DNA of 64,000 nucleotides from Salinibaculum rarum (GCF_030505615.1 NZ_CP129992.1:2294001-2358000), one strand, 5' to 3'. Shown: positions 7,872 to 17,701, numbered from the stretch's first letter. Numbers and translations: made by a program. Notes: generated by a model from the letters alone, not told the origin.

Positions 7872-9260
7872 TCAGCCAGCAGTCTGTTCCCGCTCCACAG
7901 CGGTGTCACCGCCCATCGCGTCCGAGATGGCGTCCTGTTGGGAGATGGAGTTTTGCCCTCTGGAGGTCGTCTCGTTCTCAGACTCGGGCGCGAACGTCCA
8001 GTTCTCGTAGGTGTTGGACTCGTTCATCCAGGTCGTCCGCCAGGAGCCGTCGACCTCGACGTCACGCAGTGGCTGGTCGTAGCGGTCGACGTCGTCGGGG
8101 ATGGCGCTCTCGTTGAGCGGTTGGGTTCCGATGGGGATGCCCGCGATGAGGAGCTTCTTCGTCATCGGATTCATGCTGTAGTTGTACCGTTCCTGGACAC
8201 GCTGGTAGTAGATACCCTCGTCGGGGGCACCGGCGACGGCCCAGTCTTTGGGCTGTCTGGGGAGGTGGGGTCGCTTGTGGGCGTTCACGAAGCCGGCGAT
8301 GTCGTGGACCTTGTCCCAGTCGGTCAGCGTGTGTGCAGAGCCGTAGGGCATCGCCTCGCGGATGAACCCTGCGGAGGTGTACATCCGTCCCATGCCGGCC
8401 CCGTCGTTGTAGGAGTTTGGCCCCCACAGTGGCGGGTACTGGCCCTCTATGCCCTTGCCGTCCGCGCCGTGACAGCTAGCGCAGTTTTGCAGGTAGAGGT
8501 CCGCTCCCCGGACCGGGTTCACCTCTGGGATGGCAACTTTCTCGTCATTTCCGGGTTTGTCGATATGGCGCCAGTAGGGGATGCGGCCGACCGGCGTGCC
8601 CTTGCCAAGCCACTCCATGTAGGCCTCCATGGCTTGCATCTCGCGGGAGTCGTACTCGGGGACGCCCGCCTCGGAGTTGGCGGCGTCCATACTCCGGAGG
8701 AAACAGCCCATGATTCGCTGGCGCATGTCGCGCATCCGCTGGGTCCGACCCGTCCACTCTGGGTAGCCGGCCGCCGTCCCGACTAGTGGAATCATGTCGA
8801 TGTCCTGGCCGACCATGCCCGTCGTTGTCGGCTGGCTTCCGCCGCCGTGGCAGTTCGCACAGGACATCCGTGTCCCGCCCGTGTTCTCGGGCATCAACGC
8901 CGACGTGTTCGCGAACAGCTTCCGGCCGTACCTGACGAGTTCGCGGCGGTGTTCATTCTCGGGTAACGTCGAGTCGTTCATCTTCTTCGGATGGAACTCG
9001 ACGACGTCGCCCGCGGTCGCATTTCTGAATTCGAGCCCCTGGTCACGAAGGTCCTTCTCGTACCACTGCATGCCCTGGAAGGAAGCCGGCAACTTCTTTG
9101 CCTGCGACTGGTTGGCAGACACGTTGTCGTCTGTCACTTGGCCGGACCCGGAGTATGTCCCCGCCAACATGACGTTCGCACCGAGGAAGATGAGTCCACC
9201 GAAGAGGATGGCTGCAAACACGGCCTGAAGAGGCGTAACTCGAATTGAATTGTCGCTCAT
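7872..9260 (-). CDS. tsdA: Dihaem cytochrome c of the thiosulfate dehydrogenase (TsdA) type
   Basis: The 462-residue protein has an N-terminal membrane anchor (residues about 11-32). Two class I cytochrome c domains follow, with haem motifs CANCH (134-138) and CASCH (260-264). The block IPLVG...YPEW...R...RIMGCFLRSM and then SREMQAMEAYMEWL matches TsdA. In that family the Cys in the GCFxRS block (here C186) is the axial ligand of haem 1, and a Met (candidate M304 in AMPYG) serves haem 2. TsdA enzymes interconvert thiosulfate and tetrathionate. An extra C-terminal region of about 110 residues is not explained. It is the first gene of the ccm operon, with a TATA-like element (gaatatatac) at about 9289-9298. 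It is the only CXXCH protein recognised nearby. Confidence 0.82.
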   Translation of the reverse strand: MSDNSIRVTPLQAVFAAILFGGLIFLGANVMLAGTYSGSGQVTDDNVSANQSQAKKLPASFQGMQWYEKDLRDQGLEFRNATAGDVVEFHPKKMNDSTLPENEHRRELVRYGRKLFANTSALMPENTGGTRMSCANCHGGGSQPTTTGMVGQDIDMIPLVGTAAGYPEWTGRTQRMRDMRQRIMGCFLRSMDAANSEAGVPEYDSREMQAMEAYMEWLGKGTPVGRIPYWRHIDKPGNDEKVAIPEVNPVRGADLYLQNCASCHGADGKGIEGQYPPLWGPNSYNDGAGMGRMYTSAGFIREAMPYGSAHTLTDWDKVHDIAGFVNAHKRPHLPRQPKDWAVAGAPDEGIYYQRVQERYNYSMNPMTKKLLIAGIPIGTQPLNESAIPDDVDRYDQPLRDVEVDGSWRTTWMNESNTYENWTFAPESENETTSRGQNSISQQDAISDAMGGDTAVEREQTAG

Positions 9261-9414
9261 GCCCGGTTAGGCCCCCCCGTTCGAAGAGTGAATATATACA
9301 GCCATGTGCATGATAAGCACAACTGGTAGGACAGGCCACTTAATTTTTGCCCCACAACTGCAAGCAATCCCGCAGGACAACCGGTGTCTATCTGAGGCTG
9401 TCATAGAACTCATC

Positions 9415-9657
9415 TCACACCGTCATCACGATACTGATCGGATTGTCTACAGGCGGAGCAGGCCAAGTGCCTCGGGGCTTGACCCCGAGGCGGTTCACGG
9501 GCTGGAGAAATGCCGGCACTTCGGGACAAGCAGGTGGGTCCGGTGTCGACGCAGCTGTCGGCGTGCCGTCATCCGAACTGGACGAACACCCGGCGATTCC
9601 CACAGCAATACCTGTTCCGACGAGTTGGAGGTTTTTTCGTCGGTTCACATTTGACAT
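9415..9657 (-). pseudogene. Lipoprotein gene truncated by an IS hairpin
   Basis: The reading frame starts MSNVNRRKNLQLVGTGIAVG and has a lipobox (IAGCSSS), so it began as a secreted lipoprotein. After about 50 residues the frame runs into PVNRLGVKPRGT, which is encoded by the perfect hairpin at 9470-9490, and ends soon after. The original domain is lost, so the product cannot be named. It is read as a 5' gene fragment with an unrelated tail, not a functional 80-residue protein. Confidence 0.6.
9470..9490. repeat. IS1341/IS605-type end hairpin remnant
   Basis: Eight paired bases, cctcgggg and ccccgagg, surround a five-base loop (cttga), followed by cggttcacgg. A GTTCAC/GTGAAC core also sits in the hairpin at the right end of the tnpB element near 21.2 kb. 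No transposase is left here, so this is read as a solo end or decayed small element that disrupted the lipoprotein gene. Confidence 0.5.
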
Positions 9658-9813
9658 ACGACCCCTCTCGGCAAATATTCCTCCGAACTTTCACCCAATC
9701 ACGGAAACTGCCGACGATGGCCAATTTGGAATGAGGTTTTCCGGGAGTACTGGCCTATCAGCGTCAGATGACCGTGCTGGATATAACGCGCGTGTTCAGG
9801 GTCCTGTTTTGAC

Positions 9814-10569
9814 CTATGGAGTCGTCGCGTTGTAGGTCACCGCCACGTTGTACGACACCGACACCTCACCACTGTCAATGACAGTCGGAGCGGACCCATC
9901 GTCACCGCCGACATCGGCAGCCATCTCGACCTGGACCGGGCGATATCGCCTTTCGGACGCATCGACAGTCGCAACGCTCGTTACGCTGAGATTCCCCGCG
10001 GTGGCAATAGTTGTGGCCTGCGTTCGGGCATCACTCATCGCGTTTTTGATCGCCTGATTACGGAGTTCGGAACGGCGCTTGTCGGATAGCGTGAGTTGCA
10101 CAGTGTTGACCTCCGCATCAGCACCGGTTGCGGCTTGGATGACAGCACCGGTCGTCTCTGGGTCGTCGAGAGTCACTTTGAACGCGTGAATGCCTCGATA
10201 CGTCGGTTCATCTCCAGTCTCGGCTCGCTCGCGTTCTTGACGGGGTGGGTAGCGCCGTTCTTCGATACCGTACCGATCTGTCTCGTAGGTAACCCCCAAC
10301 TCATCGAGCTCAGTCCGGAGGTTATCCGCATCGGTCGCCAGGCTATTGCGGACTTGGGCGGCGTCGTCACCTTCAGCAGTGACCGCAACGCGGACGACCG
10401 CTTGATTGGGACTGGTCTGTGCACTGCCGGTCGCGGAGACAGTAATCGTTCGGTCGCCGGGCGAGTCGTCGGTTGATTGGGCTCCAGCATTTCCGAGCCC
10501 ACCGATAGCTACGCCGCCCAACACAAGCAGCGCTACAATACCGATGACCGCGAGAGATGTACGTGACAT
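9814..10569 (-). CDS. Exported SIMPL (DUF541) domain protein
   Basis: The 251-residue protein has a signal or anchor helix (residues about 4-25, ending in GNAGAQS). A SIMPL/DUF541 domain fills the rest, with the family openings RTITVSATGSAQTSPNQAVV and VRVAVTAEG. Members are secreted or periplasmic proteins that form oligomers; their function is poorly defined. The ATG at 10569 is chosen because the signal peptide then begins directly. It stands alone between a broken lipoprotein and a TrmB-type regulator on the same strand, about 270 bases away. Confidence 0.8.
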   Translation of the reverse strand: MSRTSLAVIGIVALLVLGGVAIGGLGNAGAQSTDDSPGDRTITVSATGSAQTSPNQAVVRVAVTAEGDDAAQVRNSLATDADNLRTELDELGVTYETDRYGIEERRYPPRQERERAETGDEPTYRGIHAFKVTLDDPETTGAVIQAATGADAEVNTVQLTLSDKRRSELRNQAIKNAMSDARTQATTIATAGNLSVTSVATVDASERRYRPVQVEMAADVGGDDGSAPTVIDSGEVSVSYNVAVTYNATTP

Positions 10570-10841
10570 ACACGTCGTTCTTTGGCTGGACACCCCCTAT
10601 GAACATCGGAGGGTCAAACGACTATTGTAGCGTAGCGGGGCCGCTCACGATGGGGCGAACGGTTGGTGTCTCTGTCTCTCGCTCAGAATGCCAGGGGAAT
10701 AGCCGATTCAGTATATTGGGGCCATATCATCGACCAAGAGGTCTCACGGCACATCGTGGGCGCATTTAGCGTCGTTGCACTCACACCCGACTCCGACGGC
10801 TTCGCCGGACATCATCACTCGTTTTGGTCGAGTTCAGAAGG

Positions 10842-11603
10842 TCACTTCTCGTGTCGGTCGCGGCCTGACTCCATGCCCGAGCGCATGAAGGCTGCCAGGA
10901 TACGGCCGATGCTGGAGTCGCCGGTCCAGAGCGCTTCCTCCTGGACGGGCACGTCGTCGGTTTCGGCGGCGAGCAATACGGTACGGTCGTCAACCATCAG
11001 CGCCCGTCCAGCAAAATCCGCGGGGTTGTCCTCGGACATGACGAAGACGGTCACATGATCGTCAGCAAAGGACTCTTCAAGCGACCGGTCGGCGGTCACG
11101 ACAGTCACGTCAGCACCATCAGCCCCTACAGCACGAAGTGCGTCCGCGATGTCCGCGGTCGTCGCCCCCGTGGTCGGCGAGACGAAGACAACAGTATTCT
11201 CCGCCGACCGCACCAGTGCCGTGATCCGGTCGTCGATCGGCTGGCGACCGCGGAGCGTCGAGACGTCCTGTCCGCCCGCGTGGCCGGTCTCGGTCGCGCG
11301 TATCGATTCGAGGCGGTCGAACGCCCGTGACGCCTCCCGCTCGAGGCGCTCGGTCAGGAGCGCACGCGCCGTCGATAGCTCGACCGGACGGTACGCCTTC
11401 GGTGACGACCGGACGATTTCGACGAGACCCTGCTCTGCCAGATTGTCGGCCGCACCGTACACCTGCGACCGGGGCACCTCCGAGAGTTCGCTCACCTCCT
11501 GGGCAGTCCCGCTGCCGAGTTGCTGGAGGGCGACGAACACCTGCGCCTCGTAGTTGGATAGTCCCAGCGTACGCAGCGCTTCGACCGCCTCACGCTCACT
11601 CAT
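10842..11603 (-). CDS. TrmB-family transcriptional regulator
   Basis: The 253-residue protein starts with a winged-helix domain (residues about 1-75: LRTLGLSNYEAQVFVALQQLG, then PRSQVYGAADNL as recognition helix) of the TrmB type. A coiled linker and a C-terminal effector-like domain follow (FVSPTTGATTADIADALRA). TrmB proteins control sugar, metal or other transport genes in archaea. It is divergent from the HAE3 exporter at 11825, with about 220 bases between them, so it is a natural candidate regulator of that exporter. No ligand can be read from the sequence. Confidence 0.82.
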   Translation of the reverse strand: MSEREAVEALRTLGLSNYEAQVFVALQQLGSGTAQEVSELSEVPRSQVYGAADNLAEQGLVEIVRSSPKAYRPVELSTARALLTERLEREASRAFDRLESIRATETGHAGGQDVSTLRGRQPIDDRITALVRSAENTVVFVSPTTGATTADIADALRAVGADGADVTVVTADRSLEESFADDHVTVFVMSEDNPADFAGRALMVDDRTVLLAAETDDVPVQEEALWTGDSSIGRILAAFMRSGMESGRDRHEK

Positions 11604-11824
11604 TGTCTCTCTGTCGTCGCTTGTGACTTAATTTCATTATTGGTCTCCGGGTCCATGATGCCGGCTGTCAATGATAGAAGTAAATATAGTAGATATCTAC
11701 AAACACTTAATAACTCCGGGGGTGGAGAGATTGACAACAAGGGATCACAAGTGTATAGCGCCGAGTCTGGAAAGCGGTGTCTCGCTGGGCGAGTGCCACC
11801 GAATGAGTGGAGTGGGTGGTGAGT

Positions 11825-14386
11825 ATGGCCGGACAGCGTTCCCGCTGGTACGCGGAACAGATTGCGACACACAGCAAACTCGTCATCGTCGCCGTGCTGG
11901 TACTCACCGCGGTCGTCGCGGCGGGAACGGCGTTCGAGGGCGCGGGCGAGCAGGATATCGGCGGCTTCGGCGTCGATTCCGAGGAGACCGACGCACAGGA
12001 TTTCGTGCGGGAAAACTACGGCGGTGACGAGGGTGTCGCCGCCCAACTGGTCGTCCGCAACGAGAGCGGCGACGTGCTGACCAGAGACTCACTGCTCGAC
12101 GGTCTGTATCTCCAGCAGGAGATACGCGAAAACGAAACGCTGAACGCGACGCTGGCAGCGCCGGGAGTCATCGGCATCGAGAATATCGTTGCGACGGCAG
12201 CCGTCGCCGAGGACACACGAGGACCACCGACTAGCCAACCGTCGTTATCGGCGCAAATCGACGCGCTCGAATCACGGGACGATGCGGCGGTCGAACAGTT
12301 ACTCGCAACGGTTCTCGACCCCGAGAGCAACGCACTGGGCCAGCAGGACCCCTACAAGTTCCTCCCCCGAAGCTACGAGCCGGGGTCGACGGACGCCTCA
12401 GCACGGTTGACCTTCATCGCACAGGCCGACAACAGCGGGGAAGACGAGAATCCACAGGCCGCCTACGACGCACAGGTGGCTATCGACCGGCTGGCAGCGG
12501 ACAGGTTCGACGACGCGTTCGTGTTCGGCCAGGGGATTCAGGACGACGCCTCCTCACGGGCGACCGGCGACAGTTTCGCCATCATCACGCCGTTCGCACT
12601 GGTCCTCATCGTGCTCGTTCTCGGCATCACGTATCGGGACCTGCTCGACATTCTGCTCGCATTCGTGGGAATCGGCGTCGTGCTGGCGTGGCTCGCCGGT
12701 CTCATGGGGTGGCTCGCCATCCCGATGAACGTCATCCTCATCGCCGTGCCCTTCCTGCTTATCGGCCTGAGCATCGACTACGCGCTCCACGTCGTGATGC
12801 GATACCGGGAGGCCCGCGAGGGGACACTCGATGAGAACGGTGAGGAGACGCAGGAGCGTTCTATCCGCACCGCTATGGCTGTCGGACTCGGAAGCGTCGT
12901 GCTGGCGCTCGTCGCGGCGACTGTCTCGACGGCCGTCGGCTTTCTCTCGAACGTCGTCAGTCCGCTCCCAGCGATTCAGGACTTCGCAGTTCTCAGTGCC
13001 GGTGGCATCCTCGCTACGTTCGTCGCTTTCGGCGTCTTCCTCCCGGCGCTGAAAATCGAGGTCGACGGATTCGTCGAGAACCGACTCGGCCGAAGCCGGC
13101 GGAAACCTGCCTTCGGTGTCGAGAGCGGCTGGGCAAACGCGGCGCTCGAACGGTTGGCCGTGCTCACGACCCGCGCGCCGGTGGCTATCGTCGTCGTCGC
13201 GCTTCTCTTGGCTTCAGCGGGTGCCTACGGCGCGACGGGCATCGACACGGAGTTCAACCAGGCCGACTTCCTCCCGCAGGACGCCCCTGACTGGACCGAA
13301 TATCTGCCGGGTGGGCTGGCTCCGGATACCTACACTATCGCCGAAGATTTTGACTATCTCAGCAACAACTTCCAGCTCCGGGGAGACGGCGGGCAGTCTC
13401 AGATACTGATACGCGGCAACCTTTCGGACCCCGCAGTCCTGCGGACTCTCGATGGCGCTGGCGAGGACGTCGAGTCGAGTAGTTCCGTTCAGCTTCGCCC
13501 CGACGGACAAGCGGCAGTCGACGGGCCACACACGGTGATTCGGGACGTTACGGCCGACAACGAGACCTTCGCCGCGCTGGTCGCGGGCAACGATTCGGAC
13601 GGTGACGGGCTGCCCGATTCGAACGTCTCGGCAGTGTACAGCGCGCTGTTTGCGACCGACCAGCAGGCCGCCAGCCAGGTGCTCAGTCGCGCCGACAACG
13701 GCACCGTCACCTCCGCACGACTCCTCATCTCGGTCCGGAGTAGTGAATCGGCACAGACCATCGCAACCGATACCCGCGCGTACGCCGACCAAGTCGAAGC
13801 AGACAGCACCGGTATCAGCGCGGTTGCGACCGGTGGCACGGTGACGACTGCTGTCATTCAGGACGCGCTGCTGGAGACGCTTGTCGAGGCCTTCGCGGTG
13901 ACGCTCGTCGTTATCCTCCTCTTTTTGACGGCGCTGTTCTGGGCGCGTTACCGGTCGCTATCACTGGGCGCAGTGGTCCTCTTCCCGGTCGTGGTCTCGC
14001 TGGCGTGGCTGCTTGGCGCGATGTCGCTACTCGGTATCGCCTTCAACAGCGAAACGGCCGTCATCACTAGCCTCGCAATCGGTCTCGGTGTTGACTACAG
14101 CATCCACGCTGGCGAGCGCTTCGTCGACGAGCGCGAGAAACGCGACCGGCTCACGACGGCAGTCCGGCGGATGGTTACCGGCACGGGCGGCACTTTGCTT
14201 GCCAGTGCTGCCACGACCGCTGCCGCCTTCGGCGTTCTCGCTTTTGCGCTCTCGCCCCCGCTCCAGCGGTTTGGCATCGTCACCGGCATGGCGATTCTGT
14301 TCGCGTTCGTCGCTGTCGTGGTCATGCTTCCCGGACTGCTCGTCCTCCGGGAACGGGCGCTCGTGCGGTGGGGACTGCGAGACTAG
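11825..14386 (+). CDS. RND-superfamily exporter, HAE3/MMPL-like
   Basis: The 853-residue protein has the RND layout: helix 1 (about residues 20-40), a large extracellular loop, a six-helix block around residues 240-430 (GLSIDYALHVVMRYREA), a second loop, and a second block near the end with the same signature (GLGVDYSIHAGERFV). These paired GLxxDYxxH motifs are typical of archaeal HAE3 transporters related to MMPL and SecD-like folds. Exported substrates of the family are lipidic or hydrophobic compounds; the one here is unknown. ATG 11825 is preferred over GTG 11807. The divergent TrmB regulator probably controls it. A paralogue lies at 32824-35646. Confidence 0.85.
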   Translation: MAGQRSRWYAEQIATHSKLVIVAVLVLTAVVAAGTAFEGAGEQDIGGFGVDSEETDAQDFVRENYGGDEGVAAQLVVRNESGDVLTRDSLLDGLYLQQEIRENETLNATLAAPGVIGIENIVATAAVAEDTRGPPTSQPSLSAQIDALESRDDAAVEQLLATVLDPESNALGQQDPYKFLPRSYEPGSTDASARLTFIAQADNSGEDENPQAAYDAQVAIDRLAADRFDDAFVFGQGIQDDASSRATGDSFAIITPFALVLIVLVLGITYRDLLDILLAFVGIGVVLAWLAGLMGWLAIPMNVILIAVPFLLIGLSIDYALHVVMRYREAREGTLDENGEETQERSIRTAMAVGLGSVVLALVAATVSTAVGFLSNVVSPLPAIQDFAVLSAGGILATFVAFGVFLPALKIEVDGFVENRLGRSRRKPAFGVESGWANAALERLAVLTTRAPVAIVVVALLLASAGAYGATGIDTEFNQADFLPQDAPDWTEYLPGGLAPDTYTIAEDFDYLSNNFQLRGDGGQSQILIRGNLSDPAVLRTLDGAGEDVESSSSVQLRPDGQAAVDGPHTVIRDVTADNETFAALVAGNDSDGDGLPDSNVSAVYSALFATDQQAASQVLSRADNGTVTSARLLISVRSSESAQTIATDTRAYADQVEADSTGISAVATGGTVTTAVIQDALLETLVEAFAVTLVVILLFLTALFWARYRSLSLGAVVLFPVVVSLAWLLGAMSLLGIAFNSETAVITSLAIGLGVDYSIHAGERFVDEREKRDRLTTAVRRMVTGTGGTLLASAATTAAAFGVLAFALSPPLQRFGIVTGMAILFAFVAVVVMLPGLLVLRERALVRWGLRD

Positions 14387-14678
14387 CCTTCCGTCACTCA
14401 CATTCCCTGGCTGACTTCGACGGTCTGCTCGGGCCATTTCATAATGTTACTTTGAGAATGAGCCGAGAGCGGTACCTGAGCGGCGCGATACAATCACTTG
14501 CTGTATGATCTGTCGTCCACTCCAAGTGCGATAGTAGAGTAGAGGGCTCACTATCGATTGCACCGTTCCAGGCCAACCACGTCAAACGCATATCTGAGCT
14601 CAGGTCCACGACTCTGGCTTGGAACCAGGGGTACAGTGCGTGGCAAACCATTTGGGCATGATTCGCATAGTCTCACGT

Positions 14679-15548
14679 ATGTACGAGGATATTTTGCTCC
14701 CGTTCGATGGGCACGATGGCGCAGCGGAGGCACTGCACCACGCTGCCGAGATTGCACACTGGACCGACGCCACGATTCACGTCCTGTTTGTCGCGGATAC
14801 GGCACGCGAGAGTGTCACCGTCGTCGAGACGCGAGTCGTCGACGCACTCGTCAAGGAAGGGGAAAACATCGTGGAAGAAGCAGAAAAGACACTGGAAACA
14901 CTCGGTGTCGAGTACGATACCGATGTCGTTCAAGGGAATCCAGCAACGACAATCGTCGAGTACGCCGAGCAATACGACCACGACGTTATCGTAATGCCGA
15001 CGCATGGCCGGGAGGGAGTGTCACGGTACCTTCTCGGAAGCGTCACCGAGAAGGTCGTCCGGTTGGCTTCTGTTCCCGTGCTTACAACGCGGATGCAGCA
15101 AGACGAGGAGCTAACCTTCCCCTACGAGAACATCCTCCTTCCGACAGACGGAAGCGCCAGCGTGTCCCGTGCTGCCGAACACAGCCTCTCACTAGCATCG
15201 ACTCTGGACGCAACTGTCCATGTCCTCTCTGTCGTAGACGACACGTCGTTGGGTCTGGACGTTCGCTCGGCTAGTTCGGCACAGAAGCAGGAACAGGTTG
15301 CAACCGATGCCGTCGACGATTTTGTCTCTGAGGCAGAGACACACGGCGTGTCGAACACTGTCCGACACGTCAAACACGGCTCCCCTAACGAAGTGATACT
15401 CGACACCATCGACGCGAACGACATCCACGCCGTCGTAATGGGAACAACCGGAAGGCGCGGAAGCGATCGAATCCTGCTTGGGAGCGTCGCTGAAAAGACC
15501 GTCCGCTCAGCGCCAGTCCCTGTCATCACAGTGAGACACGACGAGTGA
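14679..15548 (+). CDS. Tandem universal stress protein (UspA family)
   Basis: The 289-residue protein has two Usp domains, each opening with a strand like MYEDILLPFDG or YENILLPTDGS. Each closes with the nucleotide-binding block G-x2-G-x9-G-S (THGREGVSRYLLGSVTEKVV and TTGRRGSDRILLGSVAEKTV), so both can probably bind ATP. Usp proteins act in stress responses; the specific role is unknown. The ATG at 14679 gives the family N-terminus directly, whereas the longer open frame adds about 20 unrelated residues. It is monocistronic by position. Confidence 0.88.
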   Translation: MYEDILLPFDGHDGAAEALHHAAEIAHWTDATIHVLFVADTARESVTVVETRVVDALVKEGENIVEEAEKTLETLGVEYDTDVVQGNPATTIVEYAEQYDHDVIVMPTHGREGVSRYLLGSVTEKVVRLASVPVLTTRMQQDEELTFPYENILLPTDGSASVSRAAEHSLSLASTLDATVHVLSVVDDTSLGLDVRSASSAQKQEQVATDAVDDFVSEAETHGVSNTVRHVKHGSPNEVILDTIDANDIHAVVMGTTGRRGSDRILLGSVAEKTVRSAPVPVITVRHDE

Positions 15549-15730
15549 TTACACGTCTCTCGATAGGTGCGTCATCTACCAACTTCGGGGCATAGCCCGC
15601 TTCCAGATGGTCCCGTCCTGTACCGAAGGGTCGGGGAATTGCTTTCGGTCCGACGAACTGTTCCAGGCGCCACTCTTGACCGCATCGGATGTATCTTGAA
15701 GCCCCACCCCAATAGACTAGCTAAGACAGT

Positions 15731-16084
15731 ATGCGGACAGACACGTCAGATGAGGAGACAGACGAAGAGGTACTGAGTGCTGCCGCGCTGGAAAGCCAAC
15801 TTGAGCAGGTCACAGAGGAGGCAGTCGAAACGCTCGCACAGAAAGAAGCGGAGATTGAACGGCTGCAAGCGGAACTTACCGCAGAGCGCGAGCAACGAAT
15901 TGAATGCCAGGAGCAGTTCGAAGCGGTCGAAAGCGATGTCGAAGAACTGCGAGAGAACTACGTCCCTATCCACGCCGTCGAGACGGTGCTTGCGAAACAA
16001 GGCGTTTCCAAAGACACCGTCGACGATGTCATCGAAGCCGCTCGCGCCATCGAGGACAACGCCGAAGCAAACGTCAGCGAGTGA
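15731..16084 (+). CDS. Acidic coiled-coil protein of unknown function
   Basis: The 117-residue protein begins with an acidic leader. About residues 20-80 look like a continuous coiled coil (LAQKEAEIERLQAELTAERE), then a small C-terminal region (VETVLAKQGVSKDTVDDVIEA). No catalytic motif is seen and the family is not recognised. The codon pattern is normal for the window, so it is likely real. It sits between a Usp gene and a kinase fragment and has no obvious operon partner. Confidence 0.55.
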   Translation: MRTDTSDEETDEEVLSAAALESQLEQVTEEAVETLAQKEAEIERLQAELTAEREQRIECQEQFEAVESDVEELRENYVPIHAVETVLAKQGVSKDTVDDVIEAARAIEDNAEANVSE

Positions 16085-16138
16085 CCGCTCTCCCGTCGGC
16101 GAATCTGAAACGAGGTGCCATAGCGAGGGGCGACCCAA

Positions 16139-16306
16139 TTGATTAGTCCCTTCGGGAAAGGAGAGAAGGGACTCGACAGCCCGGGGACCGGAATCGGCCT
16201 GTATCTCGTTCAGACGCTTCTCGACCAGTACGGGGGCGACGTGTGGGTGGCGGACAACGACCCCGAAGGGGCCGTGTTCGTTGTCGAACTGCCGATTGTC
16301 GAGTAG
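16139..16306 (+). pseudogene. C-terminal fragment of a sensor histidine kinase
   Basis: This stretch reads GEKGLDSPGTGIGLYLVQTL, then DQYGGDVWVADNDPEGAVFVVELP and a stop. It is the G-box and tail of an HATPase domain, very like the end of the kinase at 55568 (SEGTGLGLHLVETL). No start codon, H box or N box precedes it, because the upstream DNA belongs to the coiled-coil gene. It is therefore a remnant. Confidence 0.8.
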
Positions 16307-16407
16307 GAGTCTGTCGAGATGGTCACCACGAACTTTGCAACGAAGTAGGTTTCTAAGACAGCAGATGCTCCTGATGGAACAGACGACCGCAACCCAGCCC
16401 CGCCAAA

Positions 16408-17697
16408 TCAGTCCTGGGTGACTGTCTTGGCCGCTTGCTCTGGCGCAGGCGCAGGCGGCTCGTGGGTCCCGGAGTCGGGATGGGTTTCTTCCATCCAGAT
16501 GTAGACGATTGCACCGGAGACGAACATCAGGATTGCAGTCATGTAGAACGCCGCTGCGGCGTTCACGAACTCCATTGAGAGCCCAATCAGGATTGCGCCG
16601 ACAGCATACCCTGAGTCACGCCACATCCGATAGACGCCCATCCCAGCCGACCGCCATGTCGGGTGGGCGGCGTCGCTTGGCACGGTCATCAGGTTCGGGT
16701 AGAGCAACGCCATCCCAAGCCCGGAGACAGCGGCGAGGACTGCCCACGCGAGATACCCCTCGACGAGTACCATCCCGAGGACACCGGCTCCTGCGAGGAA
16801 CATCCCCCAGATGACGGGCGGCCGGCGACCGATACGGTCGGCGAGTCCACCGGTCACAATCTGGAGGAAGTACATCGCGCTGTGGACGCCGACGACGACC
16901 CCAACGGCCGCGATGCCGAGGCCCTGGCTCACCAGATACAACGGGACGGCAATCCAGAACAGCGTGTCCACGAAGTTCTCGATGTGGCCGGCCTGAGCCG
17001 CAGCGAACAGCGTCCTGTCACCGTAGGTCGCTCGCTTCACCACCTCGTTAAACGGCAGATTCGCGTCGTGATGGTCGTCGTCACCCTCCGTCTGGGCGTA
17101 CTGAACGGTCTCTTTGATGAGGAAAATCGAGACGAGAAAGGCCAACACGACGACGACAGCGAGGAAGTAGAACGGTTCGGGCCGGAGGCTCCACTGCCCG
17201 GCGATAACGCCCGTGATCCATGCCCCGACGGCGACGCCAGTGTACCCGAACGACTCGTCGATGCCGACCGCGAGCCCGCGCTGTTCAGGCCCCGCGAGGT
17301 CGATTTTCGCGTTGATTGCCATGCTCCAGGTCAACGCCTGATTGATGCCCAGCAGAACGTTCCCGACCGTAATCCAACCCCAACTAGGGGCGAAGATGAG
17401 AATGAGCGGCAAGGGAAGTGCCGTCGCCCACCCGGCGACGAGGACTGGCTTGCGGCCGTATTCTTCACCCCACTTGCCAGCATAGAGGTTGAGAATCGAC
17501 TTGACAATTCCAAACGAGACGACGAACGAACCGATAACGAGGAACGACGTGACGCCGAGTGCCTCTTCGCCCAGAACGGGGACGACAGTCCGTTCGGACC
17601 CGATCGTCAGCCCGGTGGCAAACACCAACAGGACGTGCAGCGAGAACTGCCCGAGGTGTTCGCGGATACCCTGTTTGAGGTTAGTAGCCGTGCTCAT
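16408..17697 (-). CDS. Major facilitator superfamily transporter
   Basis: The 429-residue protein has about 12 membrane helices. The loop 2-3 motif (GKWGEEYGRKPVLVAG) and its half-repeat (GGLADRIGRRPPVIWG) match the MFS G-x3-D-R/K-x-G-R-R/K pattern. A histidine- and acid-rich cytoplasmic loop (EGDDDHHDANLPF) separates the halves. The substrate cannot be read. It begins five bases after the stop of a decayed rhodanese-like gene, so a link to sulfur compounds is possible but not shown. Confidence 0.85.
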   Translation of the reverse strand: MSTATNLKQGIREHLGQFSLHVLLVFATGLTIGSERTVVPVLGEEALGVTSFLVIGSFVVSFGIVKSILNLYAGKWGEEYGRKPVLVAGWATALPLPLILIFAPSWGWITVGNVLLGINQALTWSMAINAKIDLAGPEQRGLAVGIDESFGYTGVAVGAWITGVIAGQWSLRPEPFYFLAVVVVLAFLVSIFLIKETVQYAQTEGDDDHHDANLPFNEVVKRATYGDRTLFAAAQAGHIENFVDTLFWIAVPLYLVSQGLGIAAVGVVVGVHSAMYFLQIVTGGLADRIGRRPPVIWGMFLAGAGVLGMVLVEGYLAWAVLAAVSGLGMALLYPNLMTVPSDAAHPTWRSAGMGVYRMWRDSGYAVGAILIGLSMEFVNAAAAFYMTAILMFVSGAIVYIWMEETHPDSGTHEPPAPAPEQAAKTVTQD

Positions 17698-17701
17698 GGA
17701 T

